Below, one piece after another: positions 55,016-64,000 of a stretch of DNA of 64,000 nucleotides. Every line of letters starts with the position of its first letter. Position 1 is the stretch's first letter. The stretch comes from Apodemus sylvaticus. Its lineage: Eukaryota > Chordata > Mammalia > Rodentia > Muridae. The notes under the pieces are model-generated. The model did not search any database. It was not told the DNA's origin and worked only from the letters and a program-made list of their open reading frames with translations. Where the stretch lies: positions 75,370,646 to 75,434,645 of the forward strand of contig NC_067485.1 of NCBI RefSeq assembly GCF_947179515.1, read 5' to 3'. Position numbers and translations under genes: made by a program.

Positions 55016-55215
55016 AGCCTAGTGACTAAGAGGTTGACTTGGAAACCAGCAGACTGGGGTCAAAGCCTGCTCTGCCACTTATCATAGACTGACCCTCTGG
55101 CTTGACTCTCAGCCTCTCTAAGTCTGAATTTTCTAGACTGAAATGGCAAGAGTAGTGCCTATTTAATGGTGCTGTTTTGAAGACTGGGTTAGACTATGTG
55201 ACTTACACGAGCCAG
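55016..55215 (+). repeat. MIR element
   Basis: Follows MIR through most of its length: gactaagaggttgacttgga, gggtcaaagcctgctctgcc acttatcatagactgaccct, cctctctaagtctgaatttt, gaaatggcaagagtagtgcc. An old tRNA-derived mammalian SINE. Confidence 0.82.
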
Positions 55216-56039
55216 TTATATCTTACAAAACAGATTCAGTGCTATGACAATTGGTTAACCGTGTGCCTGGGGCTCTCTAGGCCTTTGGCACCGGGTTGAA
55301 GTTCTTGTCTATTCTCACATCATCAGGCTTCCTTCTGCTATCCTATGGGCGTTCCCTGCTTTCTCTTGGTCAATCTGTTAATATGCTGCTCCCTCCTGAT
55401 CCCCTCCCCCACCCTGCAGCTTCCACTCTCCCCAGAATGGTGGACCTCATCTCCATCTGTTCTTTCTAGTGCTCTCCACGTTCCACGTTCAGCCTGTTGG
55501 ACCAGCCTCTGTTCCGGCACCAGGTGCACGCTCTGCTCTGCCTTGTCATGCATTACTCCATCCTAGCAGACGTGCCTAGTTCTGGGTGCTGGCTGCTCCT
55601 CTCCTGAGCCTATGCAGTCACACTGTGTTCAGTGATGTCTGAGTCACTGTGTGACCTCCTTCTCCCTTTGTCCCATTTCTGTCTCTATTATCTTGATCCT
55701 TCTCTGAATCTTCCATTTGGCCAAATCCATTTGATGGCGCATCTTCTGCCTCACATTAATTATTTCCCATTTCTTTTCTAATGAGTTATACATCTCTTAG
55801 GAGCACGTACTTAAAGAGTGTATGTGCTAAAACTTTAAAATTAGACATAGATTTTAAAGCAAAAATCTGCACTACCTAAATGCTTTAAATAGTATGGACA
55901 TTAGCAATTATAGTACATATTAATACCTTTGTAAGACCAATACGCATGGTGGGCCAACATAGTGTTTCAGTCAGTAATCAAGGATCCATTTTTTTTCTTG
56001 TCAGCTTTTAGTGCAATTTAATGAATTCATTCATAAAAT
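55216..56039. other. Unassigned sequence
   Basis: Opposing 71-73 codon frames at 55338-55566 occupy the same bases on both strands. No gene is supported. Confidence 0.4.
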
Positions 56040-56049
56040 TGTGGTATAT

Positions 56050-56924
56050 AACAGGACTGAAGCCCTGAGGGCCAGCAGAAAGAATGGAAACAGGCAACCT
56101 CTGGAGATAGGAGGTAGGGGAACCCTCTAGAAGGTACCAGAGATCTGGGAAGTGAGAGACTCTCAGGACTCAAAGGGAGTGACCTTCGATGAAGTGCCCT
56201 ACAGTGGAGAGAGGGAATTTATAGAGCCCACCTCCAGTAGAAAGATGGGGCATCAAGTGAGGGAGGGAGTTGCCATCTCACAATCAAAACTCTGACCCAG
56301 AATTGTTCCTGTCTGAAAGAACTGCAGGGACAAAAATGGAGAAGATCCTGAGGAAAAGGATGTCCAGCGACTGGCCCAAACTGGGATCCAGCACAAGGGT
56401 AGGCCCCAAGGCCTGACACTATTGCTGATGTTATAGCGTGCTCACAAAAAGGTACCTATCATGACTGCCCTCCGAAAGACCCAACAAGCAGCTGAAAGGG
56501 TCAGATGCAGATATTTACACCCAACCAATAGACAGAAGCTTCTGATGCCTGTGGTTGAATTAGGGAAAATCTGGAAGAAGCTGAGGAGGTGGGTGACCCT
56601 AAATCTCTTAGATACTCAACCACCAACCAGGCAGGATACACCAGCTGATATGAGGCCTCCAACACATATACAGGAGAGGACTGCTGCATCTAGTTTCAGT
56701 GAGTGAAGGTGCACCTAACTTTCAATAGGCTGGAGGCCCCAGGGAGTGGTGAGGTCTGATAGGGTGGGGGTGAGGGGGTGGGGACACCCTCATGGAAAGG
56801 AGGGTGGGGAGAAGAGGGTGGGGAGAGGAGGGTGGGGAGAGGAGGTATGGGATGTGGAACAGTCAGAGGGTGGACAAAGTCTGGAATGTAAAAAATGATT
56901 AAATAAAATAAAAAATGAAAAAAA
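56050..56924 (+). mobile_element. L1 3' UTR-containing insertion, plus strand
   Basis: The 3' UTR block aggctggaggccccagggag tggtgaggtctg ... atgtggaacagtcagagggt gga ... gattaaataaaataaaaaat is characteristic of rodent L1. Flanking ten-mers tgtggtatat (56040-56049) and tgtgatatat (56925-56934) match at nine of ten and are the likely target duplication. The 62-81 codon frames inside are not ORF2. Contains a G-quadruplex motif. Confidence 0.8.
56762..56783 (+). other. G-quadruplex motif in L1 3' UTR
   Basis: Four G runs (3, 5, 5, 4) with loops t, tga and t satisfy the G3+N1-7 rule. Downstream, three GGAGGGTGGGGAGA-like units (56799-56845) extend the G-rich zone. Confidence 0.85.
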
Positions 56925-56934
56925 TGTGATATAT

Positions 56935-58804
56935 CAAAGCCAAGGCTCTACCACTTGTCTCTCCTGAAACAATCATACTTTGGATTTCTCAGACTAAAAC
57001 TAAGCTACAGAGTAGATGCTAAATAGCTGAGGCATCAGTGATTCAAGACTCGAGAAAGGCATTGTTAAACAGAAGTGAAGTGAATGGGAGGGAGAAGGAA
57101 AGGCCACCGGCAGGCAGCTTAGCTGTGTTGAGCTCAGAACAGGCTGTGTATGAGAATTCTGGGGCAAGGCCCATTTTCTCTACTGAAGACAAGTAAAGGT
57201 GTTTACATTATAGAAGAGAAGGTAAAAGATTGTCCTAAAGTCAAACATCAGCAGTAAGTGTAGCAGTTATTCACACGAGAGCTGGTAGAGGGGCCACAAC
57301 TTAGTTACTACAAGCGGTGCATCTGCAGTGTCCAACTCTCGACAATAGCTAGCAGAATTATTCCTGAAGGGCAGGGCAGGGAAAATGGACCCCATTTTCT
57401 ACTTTCTTTGATCTTATCACACCTTTCTTATAATTCACCCAATATTTGAAGATGAAAAAAAAATTTGACATGAGATAGGTGTAACTGGTCTGGCGTTTAG
57501 GAGTGAGGGGTACATTTAGAAATCCGTTACCTTTTGTGTGAACTGCCCAGCCAGCACAAGGGTTAGGCATATGTGGCTTTAGGCTTTGATATGTGACTAG
57601 TTAACTTGACTTATTGACAATATTTATATTAAAGATGAATTTTCAGTTATTTTATAATAATGGCTTCTACACCTAGGCATCTCCTCTTTCAACCTATCAA
57701 CTCATCAGACAGCCAGTCAATAAAGAAATCCACAAACACCTCAATGATGTGATGAGTAAGCTCAGAATGTGTGGGGAGCTGAAGAAGTCCTGAGTAGGAA
57801 TGTATTCTTAACAAGGACCACTGTCTCAGGCTCTTGGGAACTGACAAAGCCTCCCTCCAGGGGTGGCTCAGAGGTCCAGAAGGCAAAGCCTTCTTTTGGT
57901 CCAACTACAGGTGTTTACAAAGGATTGCTCAGTGTGTGCAAAAACTAGACACTGCAGCTTCCTCCGGCAGGATGATGGTAAGTTAAGACTGCTCCCCACC
58001 AGAGCCCTCCTACTGAGACTAGTTATCTGCCTTCTAGTTCTATACACAGTAAAGATGCCGAGGTTCCCAGTTGGTGCCTACTTGGTGTGACTCATCATCA
58101 GATCAAGCATCACCCACCTGACCCAGATTTTCCTTATGTGTGTCTGTCGTTTCTTCACTGCCTTGTCCCTTCAGTCAAGTTTCCAGGATCAAGCAGTACA
58201 AGGACATGACAAGGAAATACAGAGACATAAAAGAGCTTATTGAGATGAACTGGGTTATAGAGTCCCCGAGCAGGAAATGCAGAAGTCTTGTTTGAAGTTT
58301 TCATTTCATGTCTTTCCTACTTTGGCTTTGGGGGAGGGGGTTCCCAACTTTCCCCCTAGAATGCTATTTTTACTGGGCTGTTGGACTGAAGTCATGGCAT
58401 AGACCATGTTGGAGACCAGTTACCTCAAGTAGCAGGTCAATTTGCTCAAGTTTCCATGGCGAAGAAAGGCTAGGTAGCAACATATACTCTTTGTGTGTGT
58501 GTGTGTGTGTCTATGTGTGTTGGTTGATACTAAAATTGGTCACTGTGTTTTTGTTTTAATGAATGACATTATTTTTATCCCACACAGTAAAGTAATGAGA
58601 ACAAAATGTTTTTCAATGAATTCCTGGTAGAGCTTTAATAATTATCTATGACCTCCGAATTTCAATTACAGAAGAGAAGAAAATGCAAAAGCCACACATA
58701 TCATTACAGTGTAACAGAAAGGGAGGGCAGTGTGATAAAGAATTTGAATTAATATCATATCAGACATATCATCTAGAAGACAGAGTACTGAAGCACTGTG
58801 ACCG
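56935..58804. other. Unassigned sequence
   Basis: About 1.9 kb with only a short TG run (58493-58511). Frames of 70-83 codons show no recognised family. Confidence 0.45.
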
Positions 58805-58876
58805 AGAAAGTATGTAAAACGTATGAAAACTAGACAGGTTTACAAGAAAGTATGTAAAAGTTATGAAAACTAGACA
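58805..58876. repeat. Tandem duplication, 32-bp unit with 40-bp period
   Basis: agaaagtatgtaaaa...gaaaactagaca occurs at 58805-58836 and 58845-58876, with two differences. Confidence 0.92.
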
Positions 58877-58965
58877 TAGCTGTGATTCCAGCACTTTGGA
58901 GGCTAAGGCAGGAGAATTGCCATGAGTTGGGGGTTTCCAGGGTCTCAAAACACAACAGAATGTCA
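58877..58965 (+). repeat. B1 SINE fragment
   Basis: agctgtgattccagcacttt ggaggctaaggcaggagaat tgccatgag: the B1 middle; the left end is replaced by the tandem repeat. Confidence 0.75.
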
Positions 58966-59250
58966 AAACAGAGAATCAAGAAAGCAGATGGTAAAACTTG
59001 AGAGGCTTCTATGAACAGGTGGTTCTAACTAATAAAGTGCCAAGCTCTAGAGACACCATGCTTTCTTTCTGGACCAAAGTTTGGAAGGGATAACTAGAGT
59101 TGCTGGGAACCAGATTGTTCTTCCTGTAGAAAAAGAGAAGGCACTTTAGGCCATTTATTTTAAGATTCATTCTCTTCCAATTACCCTTACCAAAAATGAA
59201 TCAGTTTACCTCAAGAGTCAGACTTTCATCTCCTGTCTCAGGCCAGTTTC
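58966..59250. other. Unassigned sequence
   Basis: Nothing recognised. Confidence 0.4.
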
Positions 59251-59665
59251 TGTTGCCATAACAAAATGCTCAAAGCTAGGTGTTTTTAGAGAGTTGTTTT
59301 GGCTTACCGTTTTAGTGGGTTTGAACAAAGTGGTACCAGTTTTCTGGTAATGGCCTTCTGATGGCATCAAAATAACTTGAAAAAAACAAAAATAAAAATG
59401 AAAGGACAAAGAGTCATATGAAGAAGGGACCCCAAGATAAGGCTAAGAAGTAGAGAGCTTCAGGGGCTAGCTTTGCTCTTTGTAGCCTGATCTCCCAGAA
59501 TGCAGAAACATATTGGGGTTTCATAAAAACTTTACTAATTCTTTCTAAGGGTAGCATGCTTGATAACCTGGTTATGTTCTACCAGGCCCCACCTCTTTAA
59601 GGTCCCCAAACTGCTCAGCATCACCACACTCGGGCTCACCGTGTTCTAGCACTTGAAGCTATCAT
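59251..59665 (-). repeat. MaLR-type LTR, antisense, diverged
   Basis: tgttgccataacaaaatgct ... gttttggcttaccgttttag ... ccaggccccacctctttaag ... cttgaagctatcatggaca follows the general reversed MaLR LTR plan. Family uncertain. Confidence 0.5.
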
Positions 59666-60424
59666 GGACACAGTCAAATCGTTTTGAAACCGTGGCACTC
59701 ACTACTGTCTTGGCAAGGCTTCAGGGCGCTCCCACAGTCTATCTGCCCGTCAGAAATGCCTTCAATGAAGTGGAAAATCCTTTAATTCTATTGTTAAAAA
59801 TTAAAGGGAGATGCCTGATTGAGAACATATTTTGACATTCCACGCTGAAGTAGAATGAACCTGTGAATAAACAAATAACTGAAATAACGTAATAACATAA
59901 TTGACGTCTGTTTTTTTTCCCCTTCCTGTTTTGATCTCAGCGGTAGTTAAGCCAAAGTGGAGGAAGAATAAAAAGGCTTCACAGCCATGAGGCTGGAAAG
60001 CCATGCAGGAGCCTGACTGCTCTTTTGTGATGTGAGATTTGTGGGGAAGGCCATTTCTGCCTTGCTGTGTACATGTAGGTCATAGGTCATAATGGGAAGT
60101 GCTCCACTGCCCTAGAGCACCCACATTCATCAGCATCTGACAAGCGTTATTTTGTGATGCTAACCTACTTTAGAAGGGTTCATCTCGGTAGGATACATTA
60201 TTAAATCTCCCAGTACATATGAATTCCTGTATTTTATTGTCTTCCAAGCTTCTTTCTCTACAAGGCAGCGAACTGTTATGTGATTTGAGCAAGTTAACAG
60301 CATCGAAACATCCAGAACAGCGAGTTTTAGTGAACTTGGGACCAAAGTCCATGTCTGTAGAGTTTCTGTGCCCTCTTGGTTCCATGTCTTACTCTGTTGA
60401 TTTTGTTTGCTTAGTTGTTTTGTG
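59666..60424. other. Unassigned sequence
   Basis: Nothing recognised. Confidence 0.4.
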
Positions 60425-60805
60425 CATATGTTTGTGTGTCTGTGAATGTGCATGCACATGTGTATGGTGTCCTTCCTCCACACTTTTTATTTGAGTCAAT
60501 CTCACTGGCCTCTAGATGGCCTAATTAGACAAGTCTGGTTGACCAGTAAGCCCTAGAGATTCACATGTCTCAGTGTCTAATAGTGCTAAGATTGTAAATG
60601 TTCTTGCTTTTGTTTTCTTTTAATACATGACATTCATTATTCTAAATCACAAGGTAATATTAGTGGTAATGATGTCTTTCAGTTTAGCTTCATTATGAGA
60701 GAGACTGGTCAGTTATTCACAGTTATTGCCTTAACGTGGGTGGGTACTGGCAATGGAATTCAGGTTCCTGACCTCGTAATGCATCTTCCCAGCCTCCTTC
60801 CTCTG
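60425..60805 (-). repeat. B4-family SINE, antisense, interrupted at about 60620-60719
   Basis: The left part (ctcactggcctctagatggc ... ctggttgaccagtaagccct ... tagtgctaagattgtaaatg) and right part (gtgggtgggtactggcaatg gaattcaggttcctgacctc) are the reversed body and tRNA-like head of one B4. The 90 bp between them is a copy of sequence found at 61195. Confidence 0.72.
60630..60719 (+). repeat. 90-bp direct repeat, copy 1 (inside a B4 SINE)
   Basis: From acattcattattctaaatca to ctggtcagttattca. It differs from copy 2 (61195-61283) at only two or three positions. Confidence 0.95.
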
Positions 60806-60912
60806 GGTTTTAGTAGTGATCTGAGAAAAGCTGTGCTCTCTCTCTCTCAGTTTTACACAAATGTGTTGCCCCATTTGGCTGTGCACCTCTTTGAATTCCG
60901 AACTGTTTAACT

Positions 60913-61111
60913 CAGTGGTTCTCAGACTTTCTAATGCTGCAGTCCTTTACTATGTTTCCTCATGTTGTAGAACCAACCAAAATATTACCTTGTTCTTACT
61001 TCACAACTGTAATTTTGCTACTGTCCTGAATCATAATGTAAAGATCTGATATACAGGATATCTGATATGTGACCCCCGGAGGGGTCATGACCCACAGATA
61101 GTGAACCACTG
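60913..61111 (+). mobile_element. URR1-type non-autonomous hAT DNA transposon
   Basis: Terminal inverted repeats cagtggttctca... and ...gtgaaccactg bound a 199-bp element whose body (ataatgtaaagatctgatat acaggatatctgatatgtga and ggggtcatgacccacagata) matches the rodent URR1 family. Eight-base flanks gtttaact (60905-60912) and gtttaagt (61112-61119) match at seven of eight, the duplication length of hAT transposases. It encodes no protein. Confidence 0.92.
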
Positions 61112-61194
61112 GTTTAAGTTGTCATTCACACTGATGTTGCTTGCATTTTGTTTCATTTACACTTACTTAGTCTGCCTTTTCCCATGACTACAAA

Positions 61195-61283
61195 ACATTC
61201 ATTGTTCTAAATCACAAGGTAATATTAGTGGTAATGATGTCTTTCAGTTTAGCTTCATTATGAAAGAGACTGGTCAGTTATTC
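61195..61283 (+). repeat. 90-bp direct repeat, copy 2
   Basis: From acattcattgttctaaatca onward; partner of 60630-60719, 565 bp apart in direct orientation, with the URR1 element between. Confidence 0.95.
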
Positions 61284-61854
61284 AGTTACATGGTCAAAAA
61301 AATTATTAGAATTTGCACATCAAAGGTAATTACAGAATTTTGAAAAATATGTCTGTCTGTCCTCCTTTCTTATTCTTTTTTTTTGTCTGCATTTGTAAAT
61401 ATCTTATTCAAGGGGACAATATGAGCTTCATAATTGGTTAGTTATAACTATGAAAGATAAAGCAAATGGGTTCCACCTTAATTCTAAAATCCCTGTCAGA
61501 GCTGGGCTGGAGTGTGTGACACTGCAGCTGACCTGGGTGCCCACGCCATCTTGCCCTTGGAATGCAGCAGATTGTTAACCTTGATGTCAAGAGTCATCTT
61601 TCTCTCATTTTTTGACACCCATTTTTACTCAAAGGTGACTCTGTCGAACTTGGAGTTTGTCCTGTTTCTCGTTCCCACCCACCTTTCTCTCCTGTCCACA
61701 GCTGCCCATGGTGTGTTTCCAGAGACAACAAAGACAATAGGATTGTGGGAGTGAATTTTACTCTAGATCCTGGAATCTTGGAGAATGCTGTTTGGGACGT
61801 CGTCTTTACATGATCCATGGCTTTATGAAGAGATTTGATTTGTTTTAACTCCAC
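61284..61854. other. Unassigned sequence
   Basis: Opposing frames of 80 and 86 codons at 61512-61854 on both strands; no family recognised. Confidence 0.4.
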
Positions 61855-61937
61855 TTCTGGACTGTACTGAGGATCAAACCCAGGGATGTTAAACAGTAAG
61901 TAAACCCTCTCTGCCTCTAAGCTATATCTTCAGTCAT
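61855..61937 (-). repeat. ID SINE, antisense
   Basis: tgtactgaggatcaaaccca gggatgttaa ... ctctaagctatatcttcagt is a reversed, diverged ID element. Confidence 0.75.
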
Positions 61938-62284
61938 AGAGGTGATAGGCTTTACATATACTTAAAAGTTCTCAATGGTATTTTGAAGCTTGAGTTTTGA
62001 AGTTCTCCAATGACCCTTGCGTGGGCCATGACCTCAAATGTGAAGGTCCTCTAGTAGTGATTCCATTTACTTGTGTTTATAAAATGGTCCCCATTATTTC
62101 ACTGATATGAATGGATAAATTGTATGATTCACACAAAGTACAACATACCTTGCTTATAACTCCGTACCACTCATTGGATTATCCTGGGCACATTTCTCCC
62201 ATCAAATGTAAGAATACCAGTTCTGTGCTGTCTGAATTGTTCTCTCCATGTGTTTCATCTATTTTTTCCTGCAAGGCAGGAAGT
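61938..62284. other. Unassigned sequence
   Basis: Nothing recognised. Confidence 0.4.
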
Positions 62285-62347
62285 GTGTGTGTGAGTGAGT
62301 GAGTGAGTGAGTGAGTAAGTGAGTGAGTGAGTGTGTGTGTGTGTGTG
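62285..62347. repeat. (GTGA)n flanked by (TG)n
   Basis: About ten GTGA units with one GTAA interruption, bordered by TG runs. Confidence 0.95.
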
Positions 62348-63124
62348 GTGTGTCTAGATACAACACGGAATCTCACAACCTGCTTTTGCTTCCACTCTGT
62401 ATAAGAGACTTCTGTGATTTTCCATCCAGGCAAGCTAGTGAGCATGGCGGGGGACATTCACAGCAAGGTTCTGAGGAAGCCTTTGTTTTCAAGTTGGCTG
62501 TTTCATTGTTGAGGAATGTTGATATCTGATACGTGGTCTGCAGGTTCATTTCTTTAATGACAACATCCTTAAAACACTAGGTAATGGAAAGAACACAGCC
62601 GATGAAGAAAGAAATCAAACTACTGGCCAGATAAGCTAGATGATCTGAAATTAATTCATTTTTCTGTCCCCAGAGACTTTATGTTAACAAAGTGTGGGAT
62701 ATAAAGTGCAAAGGAAAAGCAAGAAAATTCATACGCCATTTTTCCAATAATATCGATTAACCATTTTGATTATTTTTTTTACTCCTTAGCTCCTTTATTG
62801 TTTAAATATCATGTTTTACATAAATATATCAGCTTTTACTGAGAGGTAGTTGTCATCAGATTTATCACCTGGGATATGATCAAACTCATAGCATTTTGAA
62901 CACACGAGAACTTATTTCGGAAAACAAAATGCCTCTTCCCACATTAATCTCATAGGACCACAGATACCCAGAAACTTTTCAGCTTCAAGTACCATATTGG
63001 GGTATTAACTGAAAGCTCTCTATAGGACATGAATTGCAACCATATTGGTAGGTTATTGAGTAAGAACTAATGTATTGACTAATCAGTCATTCCTGAGTTA
63101 AAATGGATTAAGAAACTTCTCTAT
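62348..63124. other. Unassigned sequence
   Basis: AT-rich; nothing recognised. Confidence 0.4.
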
Positions 63125-63460
63125 TGTGTGTATATGTATGTGTAGGTTCACATGTATGTGGTTTCATGTGTATGTATGTGTATGTACTGACACATGGGTG
63201 TCAGTCGAAAGTTCAAAGATTGATGTCAGATGTCGTCCTCAGTTACTCATTATGTTATGCACTGAGACAAGGTCTCTTGCTGACTCTGGAGCTGGTCTGC
63301 CTGGCTTGCTTGTTCCAGAGATTTCCATCTCTGCTTCCTCAGGGTTGGAATCCTGCCCTCACCTTGTTTTTGATGTGAGTTCTGGGTATCTAAACTCTCG
63401 TCCTCAAAATTACTTGTGTGGCAAGTGCTTTTCTTTGGGAGCTATCTCCCTGGTCTATAG
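63125..63460 (-). repeat. B4-family SINE, antisense
   Basis: Tail-side TGTATG repeats, then gcactgagacaaggtctctt gctgactctggagctggtct gcctggcttgcttgttccag and finally tgtgtggcaagtgcttttct ttgggagctatctccctgg, the reversed tRNA-like head. The 84- and 117-codon frames here are antisense SINE. Confidence 0.8.
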
Positions 63461-63464
63461 AAAC

Positions 63465-63800
63465 TTCAGCTGGAGATAGCTCAGTCTGTAAAGTCCTTTC
63501 TGTATAAGTATGAGGATCAGAGTTTGCTCCCAGAACTCCTGTGAGAAAAGAAATAGATCCAGGCAATTTGGTATATTTGCCATCCTGTTGCTGGGGGTGG
63601 GGGCGGGCAGAGACAGGAGGATCTGGGATGCTCAGTGGTCAGCTATAGTTGAATTTGTACCAGGTAAATGACAGTCTTTGTCTAAAAGGAAAACAAAAGG
63701 GAACAAACAAGAAGGAGCAATCGGTTGACACTTGAGGTTGATCTCTGATCTCTGCTCCCATCCTCCATCATGCACCCCTCCCCCACTCCAGAGTGCCTCC
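63465..63800 (+). repeat. B4A-type SINE
   Basis: cagctggagatagctcagtc tgtaaagtcctttctgtata head; middle gcagagacaggaggatctgg gatgctcagtggtcagctat; 3' part ctgatctctgctcccatcct ccatcatgcacc. Lies head-to-head with the preceding antisense B4. Confidence 0.85.
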
Positions 63801-63809
63801 TGCATATAC

Positions 63810-63900
63810 ACCAAAAAAAAATAGAAGAAAGAAAGAAGAAGGGAAAAACGATAAAACAAGAGAAAATAGAGAACAAACAAAAACAAACAAACACAAACTT
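63810..63900. repeat. A-rich SINE tail, (GAAA)/(CAAA)n
   Basis: A-rich units following the B4, ending in AAAC repeats. Confidence 0.85.
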
Positions 63901-64000
63901 CTACAAAGCCGCACAGTAAGTGATTAGCAGATTTCAGTCATGGCCCCTAAAGTCAACACCCCCTAAAAACTATGGTCAGCTGCTCTTTGGATTATTTCAA
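63901..64000. other. Unassigned sequence to window end
   Basis: Nothing recognised. Confidence 0.4.

Noticed and set aside
63124..63479. 84- and 117-codon plus frames
   Set aside because: Antisense B4 SINE and its TG-rich tail.

Overview
The window looks like ordinary non-coding DNA from a murine rodent, most likely Mus or a close relative. The evidence is the repeat content: many B1, B2/B3, B4 and ID-type SINEs; L1 copies with a mouse/rat-type 3' UTR; rodent LTRs; long simple repeats; and older mammalian fossils (MIR, MLT1-type LTRs, a URR1-type hAT element). No intact protein-coding gene, exon series, RNA gene, CRISPR array or bacterial-style feature was found. The longest open frames are either translations of low-complexity pyrimidine tracts, simple repeats or SINEs, or the decayed C-terminal part of L1 ORF2.

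Layout. 1-4.4 kb: an ancient repeat, then a 5'-truncated L1 inserted inside a B1, then a second 5'-truncated L1 in the opposite orientation; both L1s have clear target-site duplications. 5-12.5 kb: SINEs, a MIR, an inverted pair of MLT1-type LTRs (the second split by a third L1), and several (CA)n arrays. 12.5-24.7 kb: B4/B1/B2 SINEs, a 200-base assembly gap, a 0.68-kb polypyrimidine tract, a small CpG-bearing segment with an RFX X-box palindrome, and three solo-LTR-like units. 24.7-36 kb: mostly unassigned DNA with scattered SINEs, an L1 3' UTR fragment, and (TTCC)n. 36-49 kb: an inverted L1 pair, many antisense B1s, a second 0.55-kb polypyrimidine tract and a 120-bp direct repeat. 49-64 kb: LTR-like repeats, L1 3' UTR pieces, a long (CTT)n, a MIR, a full 3' UTR L1 insertion with a G-quadruplex motif, a URR1-type transposon with its 8-bp duplication, and an almost identical 90-bp duplication, one copy of which interrupts a B4 SINE.

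There are no cooperating genes to describe. The window is best read as a record of insertions: ancient MIR/MLT1/hAT elements, then B4/ID/B1, then murine L1s and young B1s. The most interesting items are the nested insertions with recoverable target sites, the 90-bp duplication, the long mirror-type polypyrimidine tracts, and the recurrence of RFX X-box palindromes. I did not find a convincing undescribed biological system. Family names were assigned by eye from remembered consensus features; boundaries are approximate unless target-site duplications are quoted.
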